From Ruixingdingia sedimenti (GTDB lineage: Bacteria; Pseudomonadota; Alphaproteobacteria; Rhodobacterales; Rhodobacteraceae), in assembly GCF_031432425.1 (NCBI RefSeq), contig NZ_JAVKPH010000017.1, positions 1-64,000 on the forward strand: a stretch of DNA of 64,000 bases, in the 5' to 3' direction. The position numbers and the translations under genes were made by a program. A model generated the notes under the pieces. That model was not told the origin of the DNA and did no database searches. It worked only from the letters and a program-made list of their open reading frames with translations. Every line of letters starts with the position of its first letter. The first letter of the stretch is position 1. Positions 52,084-60,675 of this stretch are shown piece after piece.

Positions 52084-52815
52084 ATGATCGACCTGCACTA
52101 TGCCGCGACGGGCAACAACCTCAAGGTCGTGATCATGCTGGAAGAGGTGGGCGTGCCCTACCGGCTGGTGAAATACGACATGTTCGCGGGCACCCATCTG
52201 ACGCCCGAATTCCGCCGCATCAACCCCAACGCCAAGCTGCCCGCGATCGTGGACCATGCGCCCGCCGATGGCGGCGCGGCGCTGCCGGTGTTCGAAAGCG
52301 GGGCGATATTGATGTATCTGGCGGAAAAGACCGGGCGTTTCCTGCCCGCGGACCCGCGCGGACGGACCGTGGCGCAGCAATGGCTGATCTGGCAGATGGC
52401 GGGGCTCGGCCCCATGCACGGGCAGGCGCACCACTTCGTCCGCTATGCGCCCGAGGGGCAGGACTACGGCATCGAACGCTACACGCGCGAGGCGCGGCGG
52501 CAGTTGAACGTGCTGGAATACCGGCTGGAAGAGGCCGACTATCTGGCGGGCGACTATGGCATCGCCGACATGGCGGCGTATCCCTGGACCACCGGCACCC
52601 ATCTGATCGGCATCGACCTGGCCGATTTTCCCCGCATCGGGGACTGGGGCGAACGGATCGCCGCCCGCCCCGCGGTGGCGCGGGCCAAGGCCGCGATCCT
52701 GGATGAAAACCGCGCGAGCTATACCCAGACCCGCGCGAAGCTGACGCCGGAACAGTGGTCGAACATGTTCGGCGACCGGATGCACGCCACCGCGACGACG
52801 CGGCCCGGGTCCTGA
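52084..52815 (+). CDS. Glutathione S-transferase family protein
   Basis: 243 residues. The thioredoxin-like N-domain (MIDLHYAATGNNLKVVIMLEEVGVPYRLVKYD) has the Asn-centred active-site turn (TGNNLK) seen in YfcG/Nu-class enzymes; the cis-Pro/Glu-Ser motif is AKLPAIVDH...VFESGAILMYLAEKTG. The helical C-domain follows from about 95 (WLIWQMAGLGPMHGQAHHF). Such enzymes act as disulfide-bond reductases or in aryl-ether and epoxide opening. It is divergent from DctP1 and ends five bases from the stop of the convergent aminotransferase gene. Confidence 0.86.
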   Translation: MIDLHYAATGNNLKVVIMLEEVGVPYRLVKYDMFAGTHLTPEFRRINPNAKLPAIVDHAPADGGAALPVFESGAILMYLAEKTGRFLPADPRGRTVAQQWLIWQMAGLGPMHGQAHHFVRYAPEGQDYGIERYTREARRQLNVLEYRLEEADYLAGDYGIADMAAYPWTTGTHLIGIDLADFPRIGDWGERIAARPAVARAKAAILDENRASYTQTRAKLTPEQWSNMFGDRMHATATTRPGS

Positions 52816-52820
52816 ACCCG

Positions 52821-53726
52821 TCAGGCCAGCGAATAATCCACCGGGGTGGCGTGCCAGCCCTCTGCCCGCTTCTGCCAGAACCTGTCGCGCAGGCGGGTGG
52901 ACACCGGGCCCGGGCGGTCGTTGCCCATGATCCGCCCGTCGATGCGGCTGACCGGCATGATGCCGCCGGCGGTGGAACAGACGAAGGCCTCGTCCGCCTG
53001 CCGGAATTCGGCCACCGGAATATCGCGCAGCTCCAGCGGCAGGCCCAGTTCGGCGCACAGATCCATCACCGACTGGCGGGTGATCCCTTCCAGCGCGCCG
53101 CACCGGGGGGTGGCGATGGTGCCGCCGGTGATCGAGAACACGTTGAACCCCGGGCCTTCGGTGATCATGCCCCGCGCATCGGCCAGCACGGCGGTATCGG
53201 CGCCTGCGTCATGGGCCTGGAACAGCCCCGCGGTCAGGTCGCCCCAGTGGAAGTTCTTCACCCGCGGGTCCACCGCCTCGGGCGCGATGCGCTGCACATC
53301 GGGGATGACGACATGCAGCCCGCGCGCCATCTGGCCGTCATCGGCCAGCGAGATCCACGGCACCGCGAAACACGACAGATAGCTGGGCGCGAAGGCGGCG
53401 GATCGCGGCGCGCCGGGGGGCGGGCTGGCGCGCAGGCAATCCATCGCCACATAGGCGCGCCGCAACCCCGACAGCGCGACGATGCGGTGCAGGATGCGGC
53501 GGATGTCGTCGTCGCTTTCGGGCGGGGTCATCCGCAGTTTCACCATCGAGGCGCGGAAGCGGCGGATATGGTCGTCGAGCCGGAAGAACGCGCCGTCCCA
53601 GACCCCCACGACGTCATAGCACACGTCGGACCGGCGAAAGGCGAAATGGGTCACGGGGATGCGGGCGCGGTCCAGCGGCATGTAGTCGCCGGACAGATAG
53701 GCCGCCCCTTTCGAATAATCGTCCAT
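52821..53726 (-). CDS. Class IV PLP-dependent aminotransferase (branched-chain/D-amino acid type)
   Basis: 301 residues, fold type IV. The PLP lysine is in DPRVKNFHWGDL; TEGPGFNVFSITGGTIATP is the equivalent of the ExxxxN motif; ITRQSVMDL and STAGGIMPV complete the phosphate-binding features. The substrate could be a branched-chain or D-amino acid, or an amine (omega-transaminases of this fold are known); no specificity motif is clear. The start MDDYSKGAAY follows GGGGGAGGG. It converges with the GST gene five bases away, and a structured repeat lies upstream, so it forms a single-gene unit. Confidence 0.83.
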   Translation of the reverse strand: MDDYSKGAAYLSGDYMPLDRARIPVTHFAFRRSDVCYDVVGVWDGAFFRLDDHIRRFRASMVKLRMTPPESDDDIRRILHRIVALSGLRRAYVAMDCLRASPPPGAPRSAAFAPSYLSCFAVPWISLADDGQMARGLHVVIPDVQRIAPEAVDPRVKNFHWGDLTAGLFQAHDAGADTAVLADARGMITEGPGFNVFSITGGTIATPRCGALEGITRQSVMDLCAELGLPLELRDIPVAEFRQADEAFVCSTAGGIMPVSRIDGRIMGNDRPGPVSTRLRDRFWQKRAEGWHATPVDYSLA

Positions 53727-53810
53727 GCCGCCCTCCCCCGGTGCCGAGGCCCCCAGAATGCGCATCGGGGCGGGAAAGGCCAGAGGCTGCGGCGACGCAG
53801 CCCCATGTTC

Positions 53811-54027
53811 GGGCGGGGCGGGATCAGGAAACGCACCGCGTTTCCCCCGCCCGTTCGCGCGGCGGTGCCGTTAGGGACGGAGATGCCGGGAACACCGGGG
53901 AGGCCAGCGCCTGCCCCGGCGGGCGAGAAGCGCCCGCCATGGGCGGGGCGGGCGCTGGCCGGGGGCTTGGGGCCCCCGGCCGGGGCAGCGGAGTCCGCAG
54001 GATATGGCGAAGGCGCGCGCCTTCGCC
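53811..54027 (-). repeat. Intergenic structured repeat, family 1 copy C (downstream of the SDR gene)
   Basis: Same orientation as copy A. The perfect 22-bp palindrome (arm ggcgaaggcgc) is at 54006-54027, 43 bp after the stop of the SDR gene. The nested stems follow through 53900-53985 and the conserved tail around gatcaggaaacgcaccgcg is at 53822-53840. It fills most of the 344-bp gap between the aminotransferase and SDR genes. Confidence 0.85.
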
Positions 54028-54070
54028 AGCCAGAGCGGCGGTGCTGAACGCGGGCCCGCCGCGTCGGGCG

Positions 54071-54919
54071 TCAGTCGTTCTTCAGCGCATTGGCCGCATC
54101 CGCCACCGCGCCCAACTGCCCCTCTGCCGACGCATAGGAATTGCGGAAGAGCGACAGCCCCCCGTCCACCGGCAGCGCCACGCCCGTCACCCAGGCAGAA
54201 GCGTCGGAGCCCAGATAGACCGCGGCCTCGGCGATGTTCTTGGTATCGCCCGCCACCGGCAGCGCCTGCATGCGCGCGAAACGGCTCAGGTCCAGGTCCA
54301 TCGCGTCGCCCATATTGGCGTCGCCCCCCACATGGCCCGACCAGATCGAGGTCGGATAGGCGCCCGGGATGATCACGTTGACGCGGATCAGGTCCTTGCC
54401 CAGTTGCAGCGCCGCATAGCGCCCCATGTGGATCACCGCGCCCTTGCCGATCGTATAGGCATAGGGGCCCGACCCGCCGAGCGCCATGCACGACGCCGAG
54501 GAGGTCAGGATGATCGACCCGCCGCCGCGCTTGCGCATCGGCGGGATGGCATGCTTGATCGCCAGCATCGAGGCGCGCACCAGCATCGCCTGCGTATCGT
54601 CCCAGCCGGTCACGCTGATCTCGTCCAGCGGCGTGTTGTCGCCCACGGCGGCGGCGTTGTGATACATGATGTCGAGACCGCCGAAGGCATCCACCGCCAT
54701 CGCCACCGCGGCCTTCCAGTCCTCTTCCTCGCGGATGTCGCAGCGGGCAAAGCGCATCGCGCCGCCGAGGCGCTTTTCCATCGCCAGGCCCTTTTCGACC
54801 TGGATGTCGGCCACGACGACCTTCGCGCCTTCCTTGACGTAAAGCTCCGCCGCCGTCAGCCCCATGCCCGACACACCGCCGGTGATGATCGCAACCTTGC
54901 CTTCCAGACGTCCCGCCAT
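54071..54919 (-). CDS. Short-chain dehydrogenase/reductase
   Basis: 282 residues. The cofactor motif is IITGGVSGMGLTA, with VADIQVEKG after the second strand (NAD preferred). The N-A-A motif is YHNAAAVGDN; the catalytic Ser lies in ILTSSASCMALGG and Tyr/Lys in YAYTIGKGAVI. The C-terminal VTGVALPVDGGLSL is typical, followed by a 25-residue extension. The start follows GAGGAAC; the open frame upstream runs into the divergent DctP2 gene and was excluded. It diverges from DctP2 by 192 bp, so the two may share control. Substrate unknown. Confidence 0.86.
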   Translation of the reverse strand: MAGRLEGKVAIITGGVSGMGLTAAELYVKEGAKVVVADIQVEKGLAMEKRLGGAMRFARCDIREEEDWKAAVAMAVDAFGGLDIMYHNAAAVGDNTPLDEISVTGWDDTQAMLVRASMLAIKHAIPPMRKRGGGSIILTSSASCMALGGSGPYAYTIGKGAVIHMGRYAALQLGKDLIRVNVIIPGAYPTSIWSGHVGGDANMGDAMDLDLSRFARMQALPVAGDTKNIAEAAVYLGSDASAWVTGVALPVDGGLSLFRNSYASAEGQLGAVADAANALKND

Positions 54920-55111
54920 GTTCCTCGCCTTTCGTTTGACCGCTGTCGTTGACCGGCGGCAGGCACCCGCCGGCCGCCCCGCGCCGCACCCTAACGCGGG
55001 GCGTGGGGCGGGCCTGTCCCTGTGGCGGGGGGCGGGCGCGACGCTTTGCCGCATATAGGCTGCCCCCACAAGATTCCGCGCGACAGGCGCAACCACCAGG
55101 GAGGAACCGCC

Positions 55112-56146
55112 ATGAAAATGTTTCTGGGCATCGCCGCCGGCGCGGCCATGCTGCTGTCCACCGGCATCGCCGGGGCCGAAAGCGTCACGCTGCGCTATTC
55201 GTCCTGGCTGCCCCCGACGCATCACGTGAACCTCAACGTGATGAACCCCTGGTTCGAGGAAATCGAGAAGGTGACCGAAGGCCGGGTCAAGGTCGAAACC
55301 CTGCCCAAGATGGTCGGCACCCCGCAAAGCCAGTTCGACGTGGTGCGCGACGGGCTGGCCGACATTTCCTTCATCGTGCCCGGCTACAGCCCCGGCCGCT
55401 TCGTTCTGGCGGAAATGGCCGAACTGTCCTTCGTCGGCAACGACGCCCGCCTGTTCGCGCCGATCTTCAACAAGATCTACCGCGAGGATCTGGCCGGCGC
55501 GAACGAATTCGCCGAGGTGGAGCTGATGACGCTCGTCTCCAACTCTCCGGGCCAGATCGGCACCACGCAGAAGCCGGTGAACTCCATCGCCGACATGAAG
55601 GGGCTCAAGCTGCGCTCGACGGGCACCTACACGACCGAACTGCTGAACATCGTGGGCGCCACGCCGATCCTGAAATCCTCGGCCGAAGCCTATGAGATGC
55701 TGACCACCGGCACCATCGACGGCAGCATGGCGCAGCGGGAAACCGTCAAGAACTTCAACATGATGGACCTGCTGAAATACTACAACGTCATCCCCGGCGG
55801 GGTGTTCAGTTCGGCGCTGGCGATCATCGCGAACAAGGACGCCTGGGGCAGGATCTCCGAGGCCGACCGCGCGGCGATCGACGCGATCTCGCACGAAAAG
55901 CTCGCGCTGGCGCTCGGGACGACCTATTACAACGCCGATGCGGATGCCGAGGCGACGATGCGCGCGACGCCCACGATGACGATCAACGTGGTTCCCGACG
56001 CCTTCGTGGCCGAACTGCGCGAGGCGGTGAAACCGCTGGAGGCCGCCTGGGTCGAACGCGCCAAGGCCAAGGGCATCGCCGATCCGGCCGCGGTGCTGCA
56101 ACGCTTCCGCGACGAGGTGGCGGCGGCAGAGGCGGCGGCGAAATAA
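55112..56146 (+). CDS. TRAP transporter substrate-binding protein DctP (orphan 2)
   Basis: 344 residues with signal peptide (1-24, ending STGIAGA before ESVTLRYSSW). It shares with DctP1 and DctP3 the stretches YSSWLPP, QFDVVRDGLAD and PGYSPGRF, and MKGLKLRSTGTYTTELLNIVG holds the ligand arginine region. The chain ends in the same EVAAAEAA-like helix as its paralogues. It follows GAGGAACCGCC. No membrane TRAP genes adjoin. It is convergent with the PPC-domain genes and divergent from an SDR. Confidence 0.88.
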   Translation: MKMFLGIAAGAAMLLSTGIAGAESVTLRYSSWLPPTHHVNLNVMNPWFEEIEKVTEGRVKVETLPKMVGTPQSQFDVVRDGLADISFIVPGYSPGRFVLAEMAELSFVGNDARLFAPIFNKIYREDLAGANEFAEVELMTLVSNSPGQIGTTQKPVNSIADMKGLKLRSTGTYTTELLNIVGATPILKSSAEAYEMLTTGTIDGSMAQRETVKNFNMMDLLKYYNVIPGGVFSSALAIIANKDAWGRISEADRAAIDAISHEKLALALGTTYYNADADAEATMRATPTMTINVVPDAFVAELREAVKPLEAAWVERAKAKGIADPAAVLQRFRDEVAAAEAAAK

Positions 56147-56201
56147 GCAGGCAGGCAGGAAACCGGCGGGCGGCCCCTTGCCGGGGGCCGCCCGTTTCGT
56201 T

Positions 56202-56585
56202 TCAGTCGGGCAGCCATTCCTCCAGCGTGACCTCGAAGGTCATGCAGACCGGGTTCGCCCCGGCGACGAAGGGCCCGCCGTGCACGCGGCCTTCGGGGTC
56301 GGCCACCACGCCGGTCAGCCGTGCGGCGATGGCGCCGGTGGCATCGGTGCGCACCTCGCCGGCAAGGCTGACGATTTCCACCGCGGGGCCCGCGATCTGC
56401 TGGTGCCCGCCATCGGCCCGCGCCAGCACCGCATCCACCAGCGAACCGAGCGCGCCGCGCACGAAGGCATGGCGGAACCCGCGTTCGAGGCAGAGCTTTT
56501 CCACCCCCACCACCAGATCCTCGTTCGGCGCGATGCGGGCATAGGCCACGCGCCCCATGCGGCCGGTTTCCACGCCTTCAGTCAT
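56202..56585 (-). CDS. PPC-domain (DUF296) protein 1
   Basis: 127 residues, a stand-alone plant/prokaryote conserved domain. Typical features are the trimer-core segments AYARIAPNEDLVVGVEKLCL, HAFVRGALGSLVDAVLA and GRVHGGPFVAGANPVCMTFEV. In plants the domain accompanies AT-hooks; in bacteria the single domain has no established activity. No signal or DNA-binding region is visible. Its start overlaps the stop of the second PPC gene by eight bases. Confidence 0.78.
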   Translation of the reverse strand: MTEGVETGRMGRVAYARIAPNEDLVVGVEKLCLERGFRHAFVRGALGSLVDAVLARADGGHQQIAGPAVEIVSLAGEVRTDATGAIAARLTGVVADPEGRVHGGPFVAGANPVCMTFEVTLEEWLPD

Positions 56586-57126
56586 CGCCGCGCCTGCGGG
56601 GCTGGAACAGGGCGATGTTGGTTTCCGGGTCGTGGGTCTGGCGGATTTCGAAATCCTCGATCACCGTGACCAGCACCGGGATCGGCGCGGGGCCGACAAT
56701 GCTGCGTTCGGGCAGGATATGGCCGCCCGCCATCGCCCCCGCGCCGGTGCGCAGGACGGCATGGCAATGGACCAGCACCGCCCCGGTCAGCCCGCGGCCG
56801 ATGGTGGCATTGCCGAAGATCATCGTGGCGGCGCCCGCGTCGATCGGGTCGGAATAGGCGATCACCGCGCGGCCCTGCGGATCCGGCGGCGCGACGCAGT
56901 AGAAAAGCTGCGCGAAGCCGCCGCCGAGGATGGTGGTCGAGGCGGCGGCGATCCCACGCCGCGCCAAGGGCTCCACCAGCGCGGCATGCAGGCTGCGCCC
57001 CGGTTCCAGCATCAGCCGCAAGTGGCGGGCATGGGGCGATTCCATGCTGTGGATGCGCACCGGCGCCGCGCGGCCCGGATGGACCAGCGTGCGCGGGCGG
57101 GGATGCGCGGCGGGATGGATGGGCAT
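56578..57126 (-). CDS. PPC-domain (DUF296) protein 2, N-terminally extended
   Basis: 182 residues. It has a 40-residue N-terminal part (HPGRAAPVRIHSMESPHARH, rich in His and Arg) before a PPC-like domain: LEPGRSLHAALVEPLARRGI, STTILGGGFAQLFYCVA and VLVHCHAVLRTGAGAMAGGH, where the His/Cys cluster HCHA and GGH could bind metal. The start follows AGGGGGAAT. It overlaps the first PPC gene by eight bases, so the pair may form a hetero-oligomer. It diverges from an Lrp gene. Function unknown. Confidence 0.72.
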   Translation of the reverse strand: MPIHPAAHPRPRTLVHPGRAAPVRIHSMESPHARHLRLMLEPGRSLHAALVEPLARRGIAAASTTILGGGFAQLFYCVAPPDPQGRAVIAYSDPIDAGAATMIFGNATIGRGLTGAVLVHCHAVLRTGAGAMAGGHILPERSIVGPAPIPVLVTVIEDFEIRQTHDPETNIALFQPRRRGDD

Positions 57127-57326
57127 GGTGATTCCCCCTGATGTTCCATAGGGTTGTACGGCGTCATACACATATCGCGCGAAGGGTGGCCTTGACCCCA
57201 GATTACGCCGCCCCGCGCCACAGGTGCTTTCGAACTTTGCCCGCGCAGGGGGACAGCGCAGCAGGCGGTTTTGCCCTAGCGTCAGCGGGCAGAAGATCGT
57301 TTCGCACCGCAGGGAGGCACCCGGGC

Positions 57327-57800
57327 ATGAAGCCGCTCGACCGGATCGACCGCAAGATCCTGATGGCGCTGCTGGAGGATTCGCGGATTTCCAACAGCCA
57401 GCTGGCGGAACGGGTGGGCCTGTCGCCAAGCCCCTGCTGGCAGCGCGTGCGGCGGCTGGAATCCGAAGGATACATAACGGGTTACACGGCGATCCTCGAT
57501 CAATCCCTGCTTGGCGCGGGGGAAACGGTGATCATCGAGGTGACGCTCGACCGCCATGACGACGAGACGCTGGAAAACTTCGGCCGCGTGCTCGCGGATC
57601 TGCCCGAGGTGCTGGAGGTCTATCTGACCACGGGGGCCTATGACTATCTGCTGAAGGTCGCGGTCAGCGGCACGGCGGGATACGAGGAATTCCTGCGTAA
57701 GAAGCTCTACAAGGTGCCGGGGATCCGGCAGTCGCGGTCGAGCTTCACGCTGAAATGCCTCAAGCGCGCGCATTCGGTGCCGCCGACCGCGCTCGGCTGA
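57327..57800 (+). CDS. Lrp/AsnC-family transcriptional regulator 2
   Basis: 157 residues. The helix-turn-helix reads LDRIDRKILMALLEDSRISN and LAERVGLSPSPCWQRVRRLE; the ligand domain reads LEVYLTTGAYDYLLKVAVSG. Compared with the first Lrp gene, the CWQRV recognition-helix form is typical of regulators of amino acid or catabolic genes. It is divergent from the PPC genes with 200 bp between starts and convergent with DctP3, so the PPC genes are the obvious targets. The start follows AGGGAGGCACC. Confidence 0.88.
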   Translation: MKPLDRIDRKILMALLEDSRISNSQLAERVGLSPSPCWQRVRRLESEGYITGYTAILDQSLLGAGETVIIEVTLDRHDDETLENFGRVLADLPEVLEVYLTTGAYDYLLKVAVSGTAGYEEFLRKKLYKVPGIRQSRSSFTLKCLKRAHSVPPTALG

Positions 57801-57870
57801 GCAGGCGCCGGGGCTTGTCCCGGCATCTGGCGGAACAGGTGTCAATACCGCCCCGCAACCGGCTGGACCA

Positions 57871-57908
57871 CAAATAAAAACCCGACCGCGCGGCGGGCGC
57901 GGCCGGGT
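57871..57908 (-). terminator. Intrinsic terminator after DctP3
   Basis: Read on the minus strand, acccggccgcgc/gcgcggtcgggt form an 11-bp stem with one mismatch (57880-57908), followed directly by TTTTTATTTG. It lies 42 bp after the DctP3 stop and ends the operon that begins at 63 kb. Confidence 0.82.
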
Positions 57909-57949
57909 CTGTCGGGGCCATCAGAAGGGGGTCCGGCCCCGGCAGTTCC

Positions 57950-58975
57950 TTATTCGGCCGCAGCAACCGCGGCGCGGTATTCGTCCAGCACGGCGCGCGG
58001 ATCTTCGGCGCCGGCCTTCCTGGCCTCTTCGATCCACAGATCCTCGATCGGGGCCAGCTTCTGTTGCAGTTCGGCGACGAAGGCGTCGGAGGCGGTCTGG
58101 ATCTTGTAGCCCGCATCCTCCATCGCCTTGATGCCGGTGGCATCCTGATCGAGGTAGATCCCCGCCACCTTGGGCACCATCACCGAGCCGGAGATCGCCC
58201 GGATCGCCGCCTGATCCTGTTCCGAGATCTTGGCCCAGGTATCGGGGTTGATGATCATCGCGTGCAGCGCCGTGGCCAGGCCGCCGGGCACGATGGTGTA
58301 ATGGTCCATCAGGTCGAGAGAATTGGTCGACTGCGGCGTCTCGCCCAGCATCAGGCTGCCGTCGATGGCGCCGGAGGCCAGCATCTCGAACGCCTCGGTC
58401 GAGGATTTCACGATCGGCACGCCGCCCAGAAGCTCCAGCGATTTCGCGGCGTAGTCCGACGCCACGCGCAGCTTGAGCCCCTTCATGTCGGCCAGCGAGG
58501 CGACTTCACGGGTCTTGGTGGCGATGTTGATCGCGGTGATGTTCCACAGGCCGAGCAGTTCGACGCCCTTGAACTCGTTCACGGCGCCGAAATGCTTCAC
58601 ATAGGTGTCGTAGTAGATGCGGGCGTGTTCGGGCTTGGTGATCGCGTTGAACGGCAGTTCGCCGAACTGCGCCAGCTTGAACCGGCCGGGGGTATAGCCG
58701 AGAACGATCCAGCTCATGTCCGCCAGCCCGTCGCGCACCACGTCGAACTGCGCCGCGGGGGTGCCGACGACCTTGGGCAGGATGTCGATCTTCACCCGGC
58801 CCTCGGTGACCTGCTCGATTTCCGCCAGATAGGGCTTGAGCGCATTTTCCAGATACCAATGCCCCGGCGGCACCCAGGAGGAATAGCGGATCGTGACATC
58901 GGCCGCGGTGGCGGCACCTGCGGCGAGCGCCAGCGCGGCGGCGGCCGTGGCGGCCTTGAGAAGGGTCTTGAGCAT
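57950..58975 (-). CDS. TRAP transporter substrate-binding protein DctP (orphan 3)
   Basis: 341 residues with a Sec signal (about 1-28, ending GAATA before ADVTIRYSSW). It shares the paralogue signature: RYSSWVPPGHWY, AQFDVVRDGLADMSWIVLGYTPGRF, MKGLKLRVASDYAAKSLELLG and ASGAIDGSLMLGETPQS. It binds an unknown carboxylate in the periplasm. It is the last gene of the seven-gene operon with SnoaL-like proteins, a hydratase and Gfo/Idh, and is followed by a terminator. TRAP permease subunits are absent from the window. Confidence 0.88.
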   Translation of the reverse strand: MLKTLLKAATAAAALALAAGAATAADVTIRYSSWVPPGHWYLENALKPYLAEIEQVTEGRVKIDILPKVVGTPAAQFDVVRDGLADMSWIVLGYTPGRFKLAQFGELPFNAITKPEHARIYYDTYVKHFGAVNEFKGVELLGLWNITAINIATKTREVASLADMKGLKLRVASDYAAKSLELLGGVPIVKSSTEAFEMLASGAIDGSLMLGETPQSTNSLDLMDHYTIVPGGLATALHAMIINPDTWAKISEQDQAAIRAISGSVMVPKVAGIYLDQDATGIKAMEDAGYKIQTASDAFVAELQQKLAPIEDLWIEEARKAGAEDPRAVLDEYRAAVAAAE

Positions 58976-59066
58976 GGGATCTCCGTCTGACTGGGGCGCG
59001 GCGGCGGCGGGGCCGCCCGGCTGTGCCTTTCCTACGCCGCCGGGCGTGGGGCGGGCAGTCCCCCCT

Positions 59067-60179
59067 TCAGGTGACAGCGGTGAATTCCTGCGCCTGCCCG
59101 GTGTCCGAGGCGCGCTGGATCGCCGCCAGCATTTCCTGCCAGCGCAGGGCATGGGCGAAATCGGCGGTGACGGGCGGCCCGCCGCGCAGGGCACGGGCGA
59201 GTTCCACATAGTTGTGGCCCAGATAGCGTGCCGGGCCCTCGGGGATGCCGATGCCATAGCTGGCGGGCACCGGCAGCGGGCGCAGCACCGGCTCGCCCCG
59301 CCGCGCGCCGGATACCGACAGCGCCACGCGATGCAGGTTGGCCGCGCCCGGCGCGCTCAGCACCAGATCGCCCGCCGTGCCGTTGATTTCCAGCCGCGCA
59401 TAAGAGGTCGCGGGCGCAGCACCCCCCCGGATATGGACCGAAACCACCGCGCCCCCGTCGAGCAGCCCCGCGATCAGCACCTGATCGGGCGCGGTCTTGG
59501 CGATTTCTTCCCCCGTCGGTGCGATCCGCGCCACCGGATGCTGGTTCGACACCACGGCCGAGAACCGGCGCAACCCGCCCACGGCGTGGCACATCGCCTC
59601 CAGCGCCTGCCCGGCGGCGATGGTCAGGATCGTGGCGCCATTGGCCGCATCGGCGGTATAGGCGTTGCCCGGGGTCTCGTCGGGGCCGAAATTCGCCTGC
59701 GTGACCTTCATCGTGACCGATACGATGCGGCCCACGTAGCCTTCGGCGATCAGGTCGCGGGCATAGCGGATGGCCTCGTTCTGGCGGCCCTGAAGGCCGA
59801 TCATGTTGACGACGCCCGCCGCCTGCGTGTCGGCCAGCGTCCGGCGCGCCTCTTCGACCGTCGCGCCGAGCGGCCATTCGCAATAGACCGCCTTGCCCGC
59901 CGCCAGCGCCGCCTGCACCATCTCGCCATGCAGGGGCGTGCGCACGGCGATGGCGACCAGATCGACGGCCGTCGAGGCCGTCATCGCCCGCGCATCCCAG
60001 AAGGCATGGGGCACGCCGAAGGCCGCCGCCGCGGCGCGCGCGGTTTCCTCCCGCGTGGTGCAGAGCGCGGCGAGTTCGTATTCCGGCAGATGCTGCAACG
60101 CGGGCACATGCGCGCGCGTTCCCCAACTGCGCGCGGGATCCACGCTCGCCCCGATCAGCCCGACACGGATGGGTTCCAT
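59067..60179 (-). CDS. Gfo/Idh/MocA-family oxidoreductase
   Basis: 370 residues. The NAD(P)-binding domain starts RVGLIGASVDPARSWGTRAH and contains AVRTPLHGEMVQAALAAGKAV and YCEWPLG, where Trp-Pro replaces the usual catalytic EKP motif (CEWPLG). A GFO-IDH-MocA alpha/beta domain follows (MKVTQANFGPDETPGNAYTAD). Loss of the usual lysine of the EKP motif suggests a shifted mechanism or a galactose repressor-like (Gal80/NmrA) sensor role. It follows the SnoaL-like gene by 19 bp. The substrate is unknown, likely a hydroxylated ring or sugar-like intermediate. Confidence 0.83.
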   Translation of the reverse strand: MEPIRVGLIGASVDPARSWGTRAHVPALQHLPEYELAALCTTREETARAAAAAFGVPHAFWDARAMTASTAVDLVAIAVRTPLHGEMVQAALAAGKAVYCEWPLGATVEEARRTLADTQAAGVVNMIGLQGRQNEAIRYARDLIAEGYVGRIVSVTMKVTQANFGPDETPGNAYTADAANGATILTIAAGQALEAMCHAVGGLRRFSAVVSNQHPVARIAPTGEEIAKTAPDQVLIAGLLDGGAVVSVHIRGGAAPATSYARLEINGTAGDLVLSAPGAANLHRVALSVSGARRGEPVLRPLPVPASYGIGIPEGPARYLGHNYVELARALRGGPPVTADFAHALRWQEMLAAIQRASDTGQAQEFTAVT

Positions 60180-60198
60180 CGCCCCCGCCCTCCCTGCT

Positions 60199-60660
60199 TC
60201 AGTCCTGTTTGCTCAGCCCCGGCCCGATCAGCACGCCCTTGAACGTGTCCAGCGTGACCAGCGGGTTGAAGTAGAAACGGTTGAGCGCGATCCGCCCGTC
60301 GCGCAGGCGGAACAGCGCGACATAGCGGTTGTCGTAGATCTTGCCGGTCTCGTTCACCCGGCTGACGCCGCGCGCCTCGATGATCACGCAATCGGGGTCG
60401 GTGGTCTGGTGGGCGTCATAGATGGTGAACACCATGTCCGAGCGGTTGGCGAACATGCGGCGGTAATCCGCGACCACCTCGTCGCGCCCGGTCAGCGCCG
60501 CGGTCAGACCGTCGAAGCCGAAGGGATGTTCCTGCACCGCATCCTCGGTCCAGATCTGCGCGAAGGCGTCGAGGTCGCCCTTCATCAGCAGGGTGAAGAA
60601 CTGGAGCGCGGTGGCGATGCCGGGCGTGGCGGGGGTGAAGGCGTCGGCGCGGGTGGGCAT
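60199..60660 (-). CDS. SnoaL-like (NTF2-fold) protein 1
   Basis: 153 residues, cone-shaped NTF2 fold. Features: ATALQFFTLLMKGDLDAFAQIW, DAVQEHPFGFDGLTAALTGRD, and the C-terminal DGRIALNRFYFNPLVTLDTF. Members are cyclases, isomerases or dehydratases, or lack catalysis; no activity can be read off. It closely resembles SnoaL-like protein 2 at 61160-61633 in layout and motif order (FTLLM near the start, VRGxxR and RFRDG-type strand), which suggests gene duplication within the operon. Confidence 0.75.
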   Translation of the reverse strand: MPTRADAFTPATPGIATALQFFTLLMKGDLDAFAQIWTEDAVQEHPFGFDGLTAALTGRDEVVADYRRMFANRSDMVFTIYDAHQTTDPDCVIIEARGVSRVNETGKIYDNRYVALFRLRDGRIALNRFYFNPLVTLDTFKGVLIGPGLSKQD

Positions 60661-60675
60661 GTCGGTTCTTTCCGG

